64,000 nucleotides of DNA from Filobasidium wieringae. Lineage: Eukaryota > Basidiomycota > Tremellomycetes > Filobasidiales > Filobasidiaceae. Positions 36,685 through 48,569 of the stretch are shown in pieces. The stretch spans positions 856,430 to 920,429 of the forward strand of contig BCIV01000004.1 in NCBI GenBank assembly GCA_001600055.1. Direction: 5' to 3'. The position numbers were made by a program, and so were the translations under genes. The notes under the pieces were generated by a model. It was not told the origin of the DNA. It worked only from the letters and a program-made list of their open reading frames with translations, and did not search any database. Numbering within the stretch: the stretch's first letter is position 1; every line of letters starts with the position of its first letter.

Positions 36685-37479
36685 ATGTATTCTCTATCGC
36701 GCGCGCGCGGAAGCATCAGAAGTCACGCATATCACGTGATTCTGTCAGATGGATCCACTACTCTAGTAAGCTGTAAGGCAACGTGAGGGTCAATCGCTGT
36801 CACGATCCGCGCTCCGGTGAATCGATCTATACAACTGTAGCCAATGCAACCAGGATAATCCTATCAGGCCTATCACCGACACATCAAGACTCACTTGCTA
36901 GAATACTAGAACATACATCACCTCAGAATTACCTTCGACCCCCTCTTCCCCCCCCACCCAACATGCGAACAAGTATATGAATCACAACGAGGATCACGAA
37001 CCAATTTATCTCAGACGAGAACGATATAACGAGCCAACAACGAGCCAAAGGACCAGTGTCACTTGGCAATCGACGTCACAGGAGAGAAACAAGCCTCGAC
37101 GCAACTACAGGAAGTTCCGAGTGGCAATGAGAGATTAAGCGGATCCATAGACTGAATCCTCCCACCTACCCGATCGTGAGTGTTCCCTCCCCCGTATCGT
37201 ATCGTTCTCAATATTGACAATGCCTTGGTCTTGCCGAATTTCCCCTAACCATTTACTTCTCGCTCCACGGTATTTGCCTCGATTTGAGTATTGCCGGCAT
37301 CTCAGGCAACTCAAGCCGGTCGATCACTCAGATTCGCGGTCTCCCCGCCAACTTTCGATCTACAGTACCTTCAGAACTGTCCGACTCTCAATTTCTATCG
37401 GATTGTGATAGACAATAAATGATCATTGATTAGGTACAAAATTTGCTGTTCAAGTAAAGATCTTGTTGATTATTGCCGT

Positions 37480-39243
37480 TTAACTATAGACCTTTTCGAG
37501 TGCCAATTTGATGGTTGCAACATCACTAGTAGTATTGATGATCTTCATCAATACTGCCAATCTAGTCGCATCGTTCTCTAATTTCTTTCCACTGTTATCC
37601 AATATCTTGGATTCGTTTGATGCATTCCATTGTTCGACCTTCAAAACCTTGGGAACAGGTTAGACGCCATAAAGCTGTTTGTAAATGATCACTAACTTAC
37701 TTTACGAGCATCATCCGAAAGAGTGAAGGTCGGGCTCAAAGACTCCATCAATCTGTTGCGTGAATCAGTACTTTTGTTGCGGGAATCGATCTCCAACTTC
37801 TGGATACCCATGCCCATTACAGCAATGTACTTCCTAAGGGAGCATACGCAAAGTTGGTGTCAAAATCGGCGAAGTGAAGGGAGGGAGAAGCTGGGGACTT
37901 GGAATCTGGCTTACCCAATAGCATTGCCGTTTTTCAAAGACGGAGGCAAGTCCTCATGTGGGCCAAGCACCAACTTGCTGATCTGTTGAGCAGACATACC
38001 CTGAGGCACGGAAGATGAGAAGATTGTCAGGTATCGGTCAGTTATGATCTAGCTCCAGCCAGGCTTTTCCGCTTACCTTTGTGGTTACTGCCCTTTTGGA
38101 CCCCTTAGCAGCACGTCCTGGGCCCTTTTCATTCCCGGACTGTGCATCATCCTCCTCATTTTCATCCTCGTCATCATCGCTACTGAATATCTCTCCCTGC
38201 AGTTTCCGCGCTCTCTTCTGGGTCGTTGGCCGGGTTGTTTGAAGGGAAATCAACTCCTTCGCACCAACAGGAAGACGAGGGTCGATTCCTTATGCAGTGC
38301 AGTCAAGAGGTTATGGATTTACATATGGTTGTGGAGGAACTGAACTTACCTTGTGCTTCCTCTGGTGTGAGCACTGCTCTCTCGACGGTTGGCCCAGTGT
38401 TGACCTTCTTTTTTCCCTTACCTTTCGGCTCTAGAGATAGGTGTTGTTCACCAGTGCTCTTGATGATCAGGGAAAGGAACGGAGGGGACGTAGGGAGGGA
38501 GATTGGTTGAGGACTCTTGGTTGTCACTGCTTGTTTGGTATGAAGAGCGTAAAACCTGTGTCGATGAGAGAAAATAAGGTGTAAATTGACAAGGTATGAA
38601 ACGCCGATACGAAACACTACTGACCTGTCCTCATGCCACAGGTAAACATCGTCAAGCTCTGGATGAATTGGATACTGCAAGTGATGTTCTTGATCATTAT
38701 CCCGGAGTTCCTTGACTGGCCAAGCGGAACCATCCTTTTTCACCAACAGAATCTTCTTTCGCTTTCTGTTGACGAATCGGCGACCGTGCCGAGCAGTGCG
38801 AGTCACGTCGCCCCGAAAAAATCCGACTCCCAAAGGCTTACCAGCTGGCAGGGCAGGAGGAATGGGAGCACTTAGAGGCGGGACAGGAGGTACTAAAGAT
38901 GGGCCCGACACAACTGGAAGAGGATGGATGGGATTCAGTCGGACTATGGAGGCCTCATACGACAGAAACAAGACTTACGGACGGGTGATGGTGGAAGATC
39001 TTCACTCCCATCGTCGCTCCAATCTATACCCTCTGCTACTACACTCAACCTCTTCCTCTTTGGATTTGGCTTGAACGGAGACTTCTCCGTGCTCAGGGGG
39101 GCAGTCCTTTTCCCTGCAGGTTGTTTGCCTTCGATGGGAGTTAAGGGACGAGTGGAGGGGCCATCAGTGGGGCGATGGGCAGGGCTGGAGGCGCGATTGA
39201 AGGGAGTCGAGGGTCGATAGTTGATCACAGGATGTCCGACCAT
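37480..39243 (-). CDS. Uncharacterised protein, seven exons
   Basis: I do not recognise it. Exons 39243-38979, 38913-38625, 38555-38350, 38288-38077, 38000-37915, 37833-37701 and 37647-37480 join in phase to 452 residues. The N-terminal 90 residues are Pro/Ser/Lys-rich and disordered, with KRKR, a likely nuclear signal. A compact basic block follows (GFFRGDVTRTARHGRRFVNR, then LLVKKDGSAWPVKELRDN and DDVYLWHED), then an acidic run (FSSDDDEDENEEDD) and a helical C-terminus (NASNESKILDNSGKKLENDA). It looks like a nuclear scaffold or chromatin protein, but that is inference. It is divergent from the recombinase gene, 755 bp away. Confidence 0.7.
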
Positions 39244-39998
39244 GCTGATGATATTTTGAGCCTATTTGGGTAGGACGGATTGAGAAGCTGAGAGGTATCG
39301 AGGCAGAGACACTGGGGTGGTATACACAACGACAACGATATACCTCGGATCAGGACTGAGAGCCCACAGTGTAAGTTCACAACTCTTGCGACGGAAGGTT
39401 TGCAAACTGTTCAAAACCCATATAAACCGACCGAGGAGTTGACAAAGTCTACAAAACGGACCCGCAAGCCAACAACCGTCCGTGCTTCCTGAATCACTGT
39501 ATAGTCAGTGCGCCGATCTGAAACGTTACCTTCCTAAGCTCTGATCGCGCTAAAATGACGATTTCATGATGAAATGGTTCCTTTCGATGCTATGATTTTC
39601 AAAAGAAAACGCTATGATTCTTAAAGGAACGATTCTCAAAGGAACGATTCTCAAAGGAACCTTTCCCACAGTCAATTCTGTTTGGATCTTTCGGAGTTGA
39701 ATGTGCCCATGCGGATTTTCGGTTTCATCTCATGACGTAAGGATACCTTTCCTTGCGCATATGACACAAGTCAATCCAAGTCTGAATCGACGAGCTTCTT
39801 TGTGGATGACTGCGCAGCAGGAAAAAAAGGAGGGTCAACCCCATTCCTCTACCAAATTGCCGTCTGTACCAAATAATTGTGGTTTTCTACTCCAGATAGT
39901 TTTATTACCGTACTACACTAGCTACACTATTGACTTGTGTTTCGATCAGTATCAGACTCCACTCAGCCCCCCCCCCTCTACACACATCATACAACAAC
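39244..39998. promoter_or_regulatory. Divergent upstream region of the recombinase and the unknown gene
   Basis: 755 bp between divergent starts. It holds the 15-bp tandem repeat and its inverted partner, and a run of eleven C just before the recombinase start (39968 onward). No gene is seen. Confidence 0.5.
39576..39661. repeat. 15-bp tandem repeat (three units) with inverted partner
   Basis: GATTCTTAAAGGAAC at 39616-39630 is followed by two identical GATTCTCAAAGGAAC units at 39631-39645 and 39646-39660. GGTTCCTTT at 39576-39584 is the exact inverse of AAAGGAACC at 39653-39661, so the array could fold or bind a protein on both strands. It lies 338 bp upstream of the recombinase start. Confidence 0.85.
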
Positions 39999-42873
39999 AT
40001 GCTGGATGCTACCGACCCGTATGACTTTGGCGACCTTGCCTTTGGAAACGTAGATGACGTTGCCCTACTCCTCGCTCCCAAGAAGAATACTCGATTATCT
40101 GTCAAACAGGTAGCAGACAACCACTCGCCAACTTGGTATCATGACATTCGAACCAAGGCTCTCATCAACTTACACTTCACCGACGCTACTCATAGAAGGT
40201 ATGTATTAGCTTCAGAAAAAGGAGGCGAAAGAGGAAGAGAGAATAACAATAGCTAACAGCCTTTGTTTCTCGATTAGGTCAATTGACATCCTCTTCCGAC
40301 TGGCCGACTTTGCTCATGAGCAATATGATGGAGACTTGGATGGAAAGGAGCTCCTACATGCAAATTTCATTCGAAGCGCCAGCGATCTCCTCACCTATAC
40401 TGTTGAATCGTCCTTGGACAGTCCCAATCCTATTAAGGCTGCATCACTCCATAGACTTTTCATACAACTCATCGCTATCGCCAGGCGTTCTTTGAATCCA
40501 CCTATGAATTTGGATCAAAGTAGATTGATGTACGGGCAGCTAAGTGCAGTGAGTTGGGCTTTGATCTGTGAAATGTCTGTTGCACTATCTGATGTCTCCA
40601 TTCTGTCCAGCTTGTCGATGAACTGGTTGATAGTAACAAACTTGACCGTTCCAAGAGGTTCCGCATGACATTTGGTGAAGAAGAGGTCCGCCTACTTATC
40701 AAAGCCTTATACGATGACCCTTTACACTACGACAATGCAGTGCAGTTTCATGGAGTTGTATTGATGGTGTACCATCTGGCACTTCGGCCTTCTTCCATGT
40801 TCAGAACCAGCGACCAAATGTGGTTCCTCTCTTGGAACCAGGTGCATATATCCGTTCACTATATGCATGGAAGGATTTCTGGTGTCGACGTGACGATCCG
40901 GGTCGATCATTTCAAAGGCTACACCTACCGACAATCCTTGGAGTTAGTGTACACAGTTCGTGCTATGGAGGATGAGCAGAACAGGATGTTTGATCTTGGA
41001 GCTGTACTCCTTGGTATCGGGCTTCGTCAAGGTAGGCAAGCTCCTGTTCGTTTTAGTTACCGTACGTCAGCCTGATCTCACTTGACTTTTAAGGTGTCTT
41101 TATCCTCGATTGGGACGCGATCTCAAATCCTGGCCTAGATCCAGACAAGTTCCCAAGTCGCATTCTTGTCAAGGAAGAATTCAAGTCAATGCCGATCTTT
41201 AGATCCTACAACAAACGAGGTCTTGGCCTGACGGCTCAAACCCCTTTACACGACGAAAGCGCTCGGATACAGTTCCTGAAGCTATGCCAACAAGCTGGTC
41301 TATGTGGTCCAAATGGTCAAGATACAGCGCGAACGCTATACACGTTGAGGAGAGGAGCAGCGACTCGATGGATCTCTCGTTTTGGAATGGACATGGCCCG
41401 GAAGTTCATGGCACATAAGTTTGGTTCATCTACCGCCGCCGATGTGTATGATGATTCGATGGAAGCACTTGATATTGCCAGCTCGGTGCCTGGAGAGAAT
41501 AGACAGGCGGACGTTAGGCACGATACGGCGCGTCCCTACGGAAGAGCAGATGGACCGGTAAACATCACTCCCAACATGCAAGAAGCGATTCTGATGGATC
41601 CCGAATTGGCTTCTTCTGCTAAGATTATTGCGCTTTTGAAGTTTGCGGTTCAACACGACGACGACTTCTGGAAGGAGCTACACCCGTTCTCTAAGATGCC
41701 TGCCAAAGACACCAAGTCTGCAGAGCAATTGCTCGTCAAGTTCATCGCCTCGCACAAAAGAAGGTATCGCCAGTTATGCGGAGAACTGGAGAAGAAGGCT
41801 ACGGAAGCCGCACATTCCGTTATCTTAAATGAAGCGGAGACCATCACTGCCGAGAGAGTAAGGAAGAATAGAGAAAGCGTAGATGAACTACCAGCTCAAC
41901 TCATTCAGCGGATGCAGGAGAGCAAGGAGAGGCTACTACTGCAGTCGCAGGGTCTTTTGGCACTATCCGAATCTACTGAACCATCCGGATCTAATGAAAT
42001 GTCCGAACAACTCTCCAGCTCACTCTCGGAATTGACTGAACCAGTTCAAGTGCATCTTGAGATCGCACCTATGGGGTCTGTTACCATGTCAAACGTGTTC
42101 AACGAGGAATTCTCTCCGGAACTAGCGACCGAAATGAGAAGGCCTGAAGCGACTTTGGGAGCTACGCGGTCGATCGAGTCGGTCGGAATGGAGAGGCCTG
42201 GAGCGACTTCGGGAGCTACGCGTTCAATCGAGTCGGTCAATGTGTCTGCAGACTACCTGGAATTTCTAGCATCTATGCAGAAGCAGATGCTTGTTTTGTG
42301 TGACTTGTGCACACAAGATGAAACAATCACAGGACCTAACAAACTCAAGGTGTATGATGCATATAACCTGAAAAGACATCAGAAAGGAAAGGATCATACT
42401 GACCTTTTTGTCAAGTTGTCTCGTTGGATTGGCTTGACCTATGATAGGGATTATAGTTTGGCTGAGGCGGGAAATAGGTATGCTGACGTTTGACATCATC
42501 TACGCTCGCGCTCCTGGCTGATTGCAACCGTTTCTTTCACTAAAGATCTCATTGCCCGTTATGCGCGAAAAAAGGGCTCGTGAAGATGGCCATGATGGCT
42601 AGACATATGTTGAAAGAGCATGCCGATACAATTCCCCCTCATCTGATCCCTGGCCAATCGTCCGGAAACGTCGTCGAACCATCCGGAAATGGCGTCACAC
42701 TTCAGCAAATCATGGAAAAGTGGACTGGGATGCCCGACGATAACAGTAAAAGGACACAGATTCAAGCACTTGGTATGACCACGAAGGTACAGATGTTAGA
42801 AGTGATTGATATGTGTGCGGCAGTTATGGAAGAGGTCATGGAAGGGTTTGACTTCTCAAACATCGAGCTGTAG
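39999..42873 (+). CDS. DUF3435/Crypton-like tyrosine recombinase with C2H2 zinc fingers
   Basis: Five exons (39999-40198, 40278-40548, 40611-41031, 41094-42477, 42546-42873) join in phase to 867 residues. The core has the layout of tyrosine recombinases: R216 in YHLALRPSSMF, a lysine (K259) in IRVDHFKGY, the YxxR box Y380-R383 in LYTLRRGAATRW, H405 in KFMAHKFGS and the nucleophile candidate Y416 in TAADVYDDS. Having Tyr rather than His in the second box, and the fungal setting, point to DUF3435, the family of Starship captains, or to the related Crypton enzymes. Residues 700-732 (C-x2-C...H-x5-H) and 762-784 (C-x2-C-x13-H-x4-H) are C2H2 fingers, as often follow DUF3435. An 18-residue repeat (ATLGATRSIESV) precedes them. 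No stop or frameshift is seen. Confidence 0.8.
42140..42240 (+). repeat. 54-bp tandem duplication inside the recombinase gene
   Basis: Two copies with 54-bp period, starting at AGGCCTGAAGCG (42140) and AGGCCTGGAGCG (42194), encode RPEATLGATRSIESV and RPGATSGATRSIESV. The reading frame is kept, so it is a protein-level repeat in the linker before the zinc fingers. Confidence 0.85.
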
Positions 42874-43256
42874 TTATACAACGACTTTTCAGTATAACAG
42901 GAACGATTTGATGTACTCAGAACATATGTGATAATCATAGTAGATTGGATTGGATGGTCTCTTAGCGTCGGCAGAGAGAGAGCTATCTCCCACCCTTTAC
43001 CCTTCGTAAAAAGAGTGATTTTCTTTTTTCTCTTTATCGGTTTCTTTTTGCTGTCTCCACAACAGCAATAACGGCAATCTCAATTCAAGCAACATGGACA
43101 TAGCCTCTTATTCATATCACCGATTGTGTACTTGAAACAGGTCAAATCAGCCGTTTCACGACGTAACACGCCTGTACCTGGCCTATATACACGTCGCCCT
43201 GGGCTGGAGCCCGTCCGGTCATGAAACGCTTAACGAATGAGAGCAAAAAGAGGCTT

Positions 43257-43340
43257 CTTCCACGCGAGGTTTCGAACCTCGGACCCCCGAGTTGCAAGTT
43301 ATCTAACAGCTCGGTGCAACTACCACTGTGCTACGCAGAA
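43257..43340 (-). tRNA. tRNA-Asn (anticodon GTT), with short intron
   Basis: On the minus strand TTCTGCG pairs with CGTGGAA (two G-T pairs), D arm GCA...TGC, anticodon stem CCGAG/CTCGG with loop CT-GTT-A, T arm CGAGG-TTCGAAA-CCTCG, discriminator G. An intron of about 11 nt (GATAACTTGCA) follows the base 3' of the anticodon. It lies 385 bp beyond the recombinase stop codon. Confidence 0.88.
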
Positions 43341-43694
43341 GGAAGATATTGATGCTTGTTTTGACTAATATATATCTGAACACGTTGTGATTAATAGAGA
43401 GGCACTACGCTGAGTGAGAGGGACGAGATGATCAAGAATAAGCAGTCATCTAGCTATTAGGTAAATATATCAGGAGAAAGCTAGATATAGGCTACGCTAC
43501 TGTGTACGCGTGAGAAAGCGGAAACAGCGCCCTCAACGACCTTGTCGACGACGCAACCGAAGTGAACCCAATAGACGATCGGGAGGCCAGCTTTTCCTCA
43601 TTCGCAGGGTCGCGTCGTACACGTATAATTTTGCTCTCCTGTACAACTGATACGATTCACATCAGAAATTTGAATAAAATTTCGGGTACTTCAA

Positions 43695-45921
43695 CTAGAT
43701 CGATTTGTGTGCACGCAAAATGTCGTTCAACTTGGTGCGCTGTTGACAGTTGTCAAAGTGGAACGACTTTGCCAAGTCGTCTAGCTCATCCATACTTTTG
43801 CCCCGGAAATACTCCGCATATTCTGCGCACAACTCTTCCTGTGAAGGATATAGACATCGCTGTATCAATAACGAACCAGTAGCAATACAGTCAAGCGACC
43901 CGGCTTACGGAGAGAAGCATCTCGCGAACCACTCGACCGATAAACCTCTTCTCGTCCCATGTTTTTGGATAACGGTCCTTGAACGAAGGAGCCGCAGCTC
44001 GAGCCCATTCTTGAATCGGTTTGAAAAGCTCCCGGATTGGGGTATCGTCGCAGCCCCAAGCATCGAGGACCAATTCCTACAATAGCGCGGGTGGCGAATG
44101 AATACTGTTTCCAACCGATATCAAGCGAGCCACTTACTTTCTTTTTCTTGAGGAATGGCGCCATAAGCTTCATATAAGGAGTATCCTCATCAACGTAGAT
44201 CATTCCCTGGAATCCGATGTCCTTCCACAGCCAGATCGACCAAGACGAAGCTGTCTCGTCATACAGCTGCAACTGATCTTCCAAAACCTTGAACCTGACT
44301 TCGTTGATTTTTTCGAAATCAGGCCCGTCAGATTTGTCAGCGTACACCGGGCCGAATTCTCCATCTAAAGGAGTTAATTGTCAGATACAACGATTGCTGA
44401 AGTGTTTGAAAAGTGACTGACTCCAGATCGGGCCCTGTATCTTCCTCATGTATTCGATTTTCCTTTCGAATGATCGTTTCAATTTGGCCTTTTGTTCGTC
44501 ACTACCAACATACTCCGCAGGAGGGTTAGGGAATCCAAAGCTGAACCGAAGTGTATCATGAGCTTTGCTACGAAAAGTGAGTTATGATGAGAAGAGGCAC
44601 ATACTTGGTGTAATCATGACAGGCATAAACGGTGTTGGGAAGACCTGGCTTGTCCATAAACGCGCTGAAGTCCGCTCCGAACGTACTAGAAAGACAGTGT
44701 CAACGACCGTAGTCAGCCCTTACATGGCCTAATCACCTACTTTCCGCTGGATAACAGTCAGGATACGATCAGCCTTCCAGTTGAAAATTTCGTTGCCGGG
44801 GTTTCACCGCGACTCACTCAAGGAACAGAATATGTTTGTCGTCTACCGCTCGGATTGCTTTCTCAATCCTATCGTAGAACTCTACTAGTCTGGTATGTTT
44901 TGGGTCGGTAGGCTCGTTAATGGGGTTGTAACCTGCTACCCAGGCGTTATCTTTATAATGCTGAATTGTCGAATTGATAAGCAACTTCCACGCGAGGAGA
45001 TGTGAGATTTTAGGGGGAACGAACCGCCGCGAGCTTTTCCCAGATCAGAACGGTTCGATCCTGGAAATCCTTGTAGTCCCAGAACAAGGCCTTGTGAACA
45101 CCTACTCGATCGACATTTAGTTGTCGCATTTCATTGACTGATGCTCTTGAAACCGTAATTTACCTAGATCACTATGCCAGTCTACATTCTGAGCTCCAGG
45201 AGCAGCATGGAGGTCGATAATGGTGTAGATTCCATGTTTAGCGCACTATTTATTCCAGTCTGTCAGAGGACATTATGTATATGATCAACTATGAGCAACC
45301 GCTTACTAGATCGATAACTCTGTCCAGGTGTTTCAAACCCTCAGTTTTGAAGACCCGAGGATTCATGTCGTCTTCGAGATGACGATAATTGATCTGGAAA
45401 AGGATTTGAGGTCAGGGTCCAATAAAGACAGACGAGGGGCACGACTAACCGGTAGACGTATGGCGTTGAGTCCAAGCGAGGCAAAAGTCTCCGCATCTTT
45501 CTCGGTAAAGAAGTACTCGAGAAACTGACATGGACCGAGTTGGATCAGCACATCCTGAAGTCACCTCAGTTAAAGGACAACTCACCTTATCGAAGAAGTG
45601 TTCATACTTCTCTTTTCCCAATACTTCTAGCATAGCAGCTCGCATCTCGTCTAAAAGTATCGTAATGTCAGGAGCCCCGATGAGAAGCTGTGATCGTGTT
45701 CGCCCGACTTACGTTCATGTCCACTGTATCCGCTGATAAACTGATTGCTCAAGGTGAGCCTTACGATGATTCCTGGACATTACGAGTACACTCACGTTCT
45801 CCATGTTCATCCAGCCTCCTAGACCGGCTCCTCGGAGCAAGACGGGCGTTTCCTTGGGATCATCCTCCTTGACGATCTTGTTGCCAGACACCTTGAGGAA
45901 GGAAGTGGTTGGAGTAGACAT
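43695..45921 (-). CDS. Glycoside hydrolase family 5 enzyme
   Basis: A many-exon gene starting [17 protein letters not shown] at 45921. The (beta/alpha)8 barrel blocks of family GH5 are clear: [14 protein letters not shown] joined to FISGYSGHE, then [32 protein letters not shown], the acid/base Glu in AGYNPINEP, and the nucleophile Glu in GPIWSGEFGPVY. There is no signal peptide, so it is probably intracellular, unlike the secreted exo-beta-1,3-glucanases of GH5_9. Fungal intracellular GH5 proteins include glucosylceramide- and sterylglucoside-cleaving enzymes, but the substrate here cannot be told from sequence alone. The C-terminal exons ([10 protein letters not shown]...RVVREMLLS, then [13 protein letters not shown]) are helical and outside the barrel. 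Confidence 0.88.
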
Positions 45922-46290
45922 TGCTGTTTTGATTTGATCAATGATGTGAGTTTGCTATCTTGGTCAAGTGTTCCGAGTGTCACACTTGTCTCTGCTGTCA
46001 ACCGTTGGATCGTATTATGCTATTAGCACGTTGTAATCGAGCCCTGAGCTTCGCTCTGTTTGTCGGTAGATTACCGGTGTTCGGCGTTACTCCCGCGTTT
46101 CAAAGTCGTCAGCTGACATCGTATCTGGCTGCCAATCGATTGATCCTCGCAGATTAGTTGGCATCTTGCAACTCTTGCATCTAAATTGGGTCATGAAAAT
46201 CCCTACTAGGCCATATCGTAGACTCCGGCATCTCTTCCGCCATACTACCAATTCCGGAAATAGAGACCATACACATGCTTAGTTATTGAA
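45922..46290. other. Intergenic between GH5 and ALG11 genes
   Basis: 369 bp between two minus-strand genes; it should hold the GH5 promoter. No gene seen. Confidence 0.5.
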
Positions 46291-48569
46291 TCATCGATCT
46301 CGGTCCTCCATGACCCGCCTCAATCTATCCTCCTGAACAGTCTGTTCTACACTTCGCATCAGTACCTCCCAACTCGACTCCCATCCTTTCTCGAAGCATT
46401 CTTGTGAGAACTTGTCCACAGCTAGCTTCCTGGCCATCTCTCGCATACGTTCTTGTTTTGGAATCGGCAAGCTCAGAATCTCGTTGATTTTCTCGGCGAA
46501 TTCTTCGGCTTCCACAGCATGCATACCTATGCATTTGAAAGCAGTCCAGTCAACTTGAATTTGGGCCACTTTCATCACGAAAGCAAGCTCTTACCTGTCT
46601 GCTCGGACCGGTACGGAACGATGATATCCAAGAGTGGACCAGCAGAAGCATGAGCTAGCGGGATGAGGCCAGCGGCCTTTCTCCACCAGACATCGATCAG
46701 CCAAAGAGGTCGATAGCAACGCGGTCCAGCCCAGAGCTTACCATGAATTCAACAACGCTGATTCCAAAGTGTTCATCCTTCATCGTATTCAAGCCTATTG
46801 ATGCTTGGCCTAGGCGCTTGACAATTTCCGGGAACGGAGCGTTCACTACAAACTCGACCGAGTCCTTTGCGTTCAAGCTAGTGTCAGCTTAGTCCAAGAT
46901 AGTTTACCGGAGAGAGATGTTCCAGTTCACCTCGATCTCAAGGGTCCTGGAAAGCTCCCTGAGCCCTTCTATTCTGGCCTCATCCACCCCGTCCCGGCAA
47001 CTACCCATTAATACCAACCTAACCCCTTCTGCCTTCCATTTAGGGTACTTTTGGAACAATATCCCTAGAGCCTGAAGTTGCTTTGCTTGATCCTTTTCCG
47101 GTCGGAACTGAGCCAGCGATGTGAGTGTTGGCTTACGACTCCGGCCTTGGAGTGGGAGATGTAAGAATTCTCTTGTATCGCATGGAGGGTAGACTACTCT
47201 ACATCGCTCCTCGTTGACTGCTTGCTTGCAACTAAAAGGAACTTCGAGGTTTAGGATGTATGCTAGCCACGTCGATCGCCCGAGGCGAAGGAGATCCTTG
47301 ATGTGAGCTTGAGTCCATGACGAGTTGGTCATCAACTCATTTGCGAACAAGAGAGATATAGCATATAGCCTCGTGAAAATCTGATAATACCTGTTTGCAC
47401 TAGTAGTAGTCAAGAATAGATCTTGTTAGCAGAAGAAGCACGGGTCTTTACTTACGCCAGTTTTCCCATACGTCTCCACCCTTTGAGTCCTCCTTGGCTT
47501 CCGCTCTCAACCCCCCATTCTCCTTGACGTACTCTGTTTATCATGTCGGTTGAAATGACTGGGTAATGAACATAGGCACCCAGGGGTGTCCGAGCTCCGG
47601 ACACAAAGCTGACGAGAGGTAGAGTGAACGGGTGCCCCATAGTGTCTGCAACCGCCCGAGTCAGTCATCATGCGAAAGTTGCTGCTAAGGTCTGTCAGAA
47701 TACTGACCAATGAAAACATCGCTCCAGAAGCCGTTGGTATTTCCCCATAAACCGATACCCTCAGCAGCTACCAGGACGCTTCCAAGGCTTTGTCCGATCA
47801 GAGTGAACCGCTTCCAGTATGTATCAGAAATAAGGCGGCGCGAAGGTAGAGCCAAGAACTCGATACGATCTTGGTATGGCGCTTGGTGTAGAGGCAGTTG
47901 AAAACGAGACTGCACAGATAAGGTATCAATTATCTGTTCCTCATCAGGTGATCAGTCGTACTGACTTGGACTCGGGACAAGATATCTTCCTTGGAGGCCT
48001 GAGGATAGTCTCCAGAATAGACCACACATAAAACTTTACGTGCTGATGGGTTCGAATCGGATTCGCGCAGAGCCCAGTATATGGCAGTCCACAGGACACG
48101 TTCTCCTCCTCCGCCAGCGTTACTGCTCAGAGCTAAATCTTGAGCCGTGGCTCCTCGTCTTCAAAAGCGGACTGGCTCACCAGTAAGGATGCCAAAACCC
48201 AACAATTATTGGCTTATTTGAGGGCTTCGATTCCTTCGACGGAAGTTGTGCCTTGGTCTTCCTATTTCGAAGTTCAGACGTGCCTGTTGCTTTCTCTTCT
48301 TGTCCAACTCCATCGGCCGTAGCATGGTAACCTAGTCGATTCAGGAATTCATCCTTCCGAGATTCGTTGGCCTTTCTTTTCCATCCGAGCCACATGGTAA
48401 TCAAAGCTACTCCTAGAAGGGCAACGATAGGGAGAACAGAGAGAATAATCCAAGACGGGGATATGTCCTGCATTGCAGATGCTTGCGGTACAGGTTTCTG
48501 GCGTTCTCTGGCGGAGGCCAGACCCTTCCGGAGGGGAGGAGGATTCCCATAACGAGGGTTTTGTGACAT
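46291..48569 (-). CDS. ALG11: ALG11 alpha-1,2-mannosyltransferase
   Basis: Multi-exon gene, start MSQNPRYGNPPP at 48569. A single membrane helix (SWIILSVLPIVALLGVALIT) precedes a GT4 glycosyltransferase: IIVGFWHPYW, then GGGGERVLWTAIYWAL, GAYVHYPVISTDMI, TNSSWTQAHI, RCRVVYPPCDT, TLTSLAQFRPEKDQ and the late DEHFGISVVEFM. That series is specific to ALG11, which adds the fourth and fifth mannose (alpha-1,2) to the lipid-linked N-glycan precursor on the cytosolic face of the ER. The frame ends at 46291. I checked the main exons by motif continuity and did not fix every junction, so inner boundaries are approximate. Confidence 0.93.

Larger units (their letters stand above)
35696..37479. other. 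1.8-kb gene-free segment with repeats and a tRNA-like fragment
   Basis: No supported coding gene. Frames such as 35502-35957 plus are read-through of the exchanger's last intron. From about 36480 the sequence becomes richer in A and T, and carries a tRNA-like 3' half, the AAAACGCAT repeats and a GC dinucleotide run near 36700. Together with the next 6 kb it looks like accessory DNA rather than an ordinary promoter. Confidence 0.5.
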
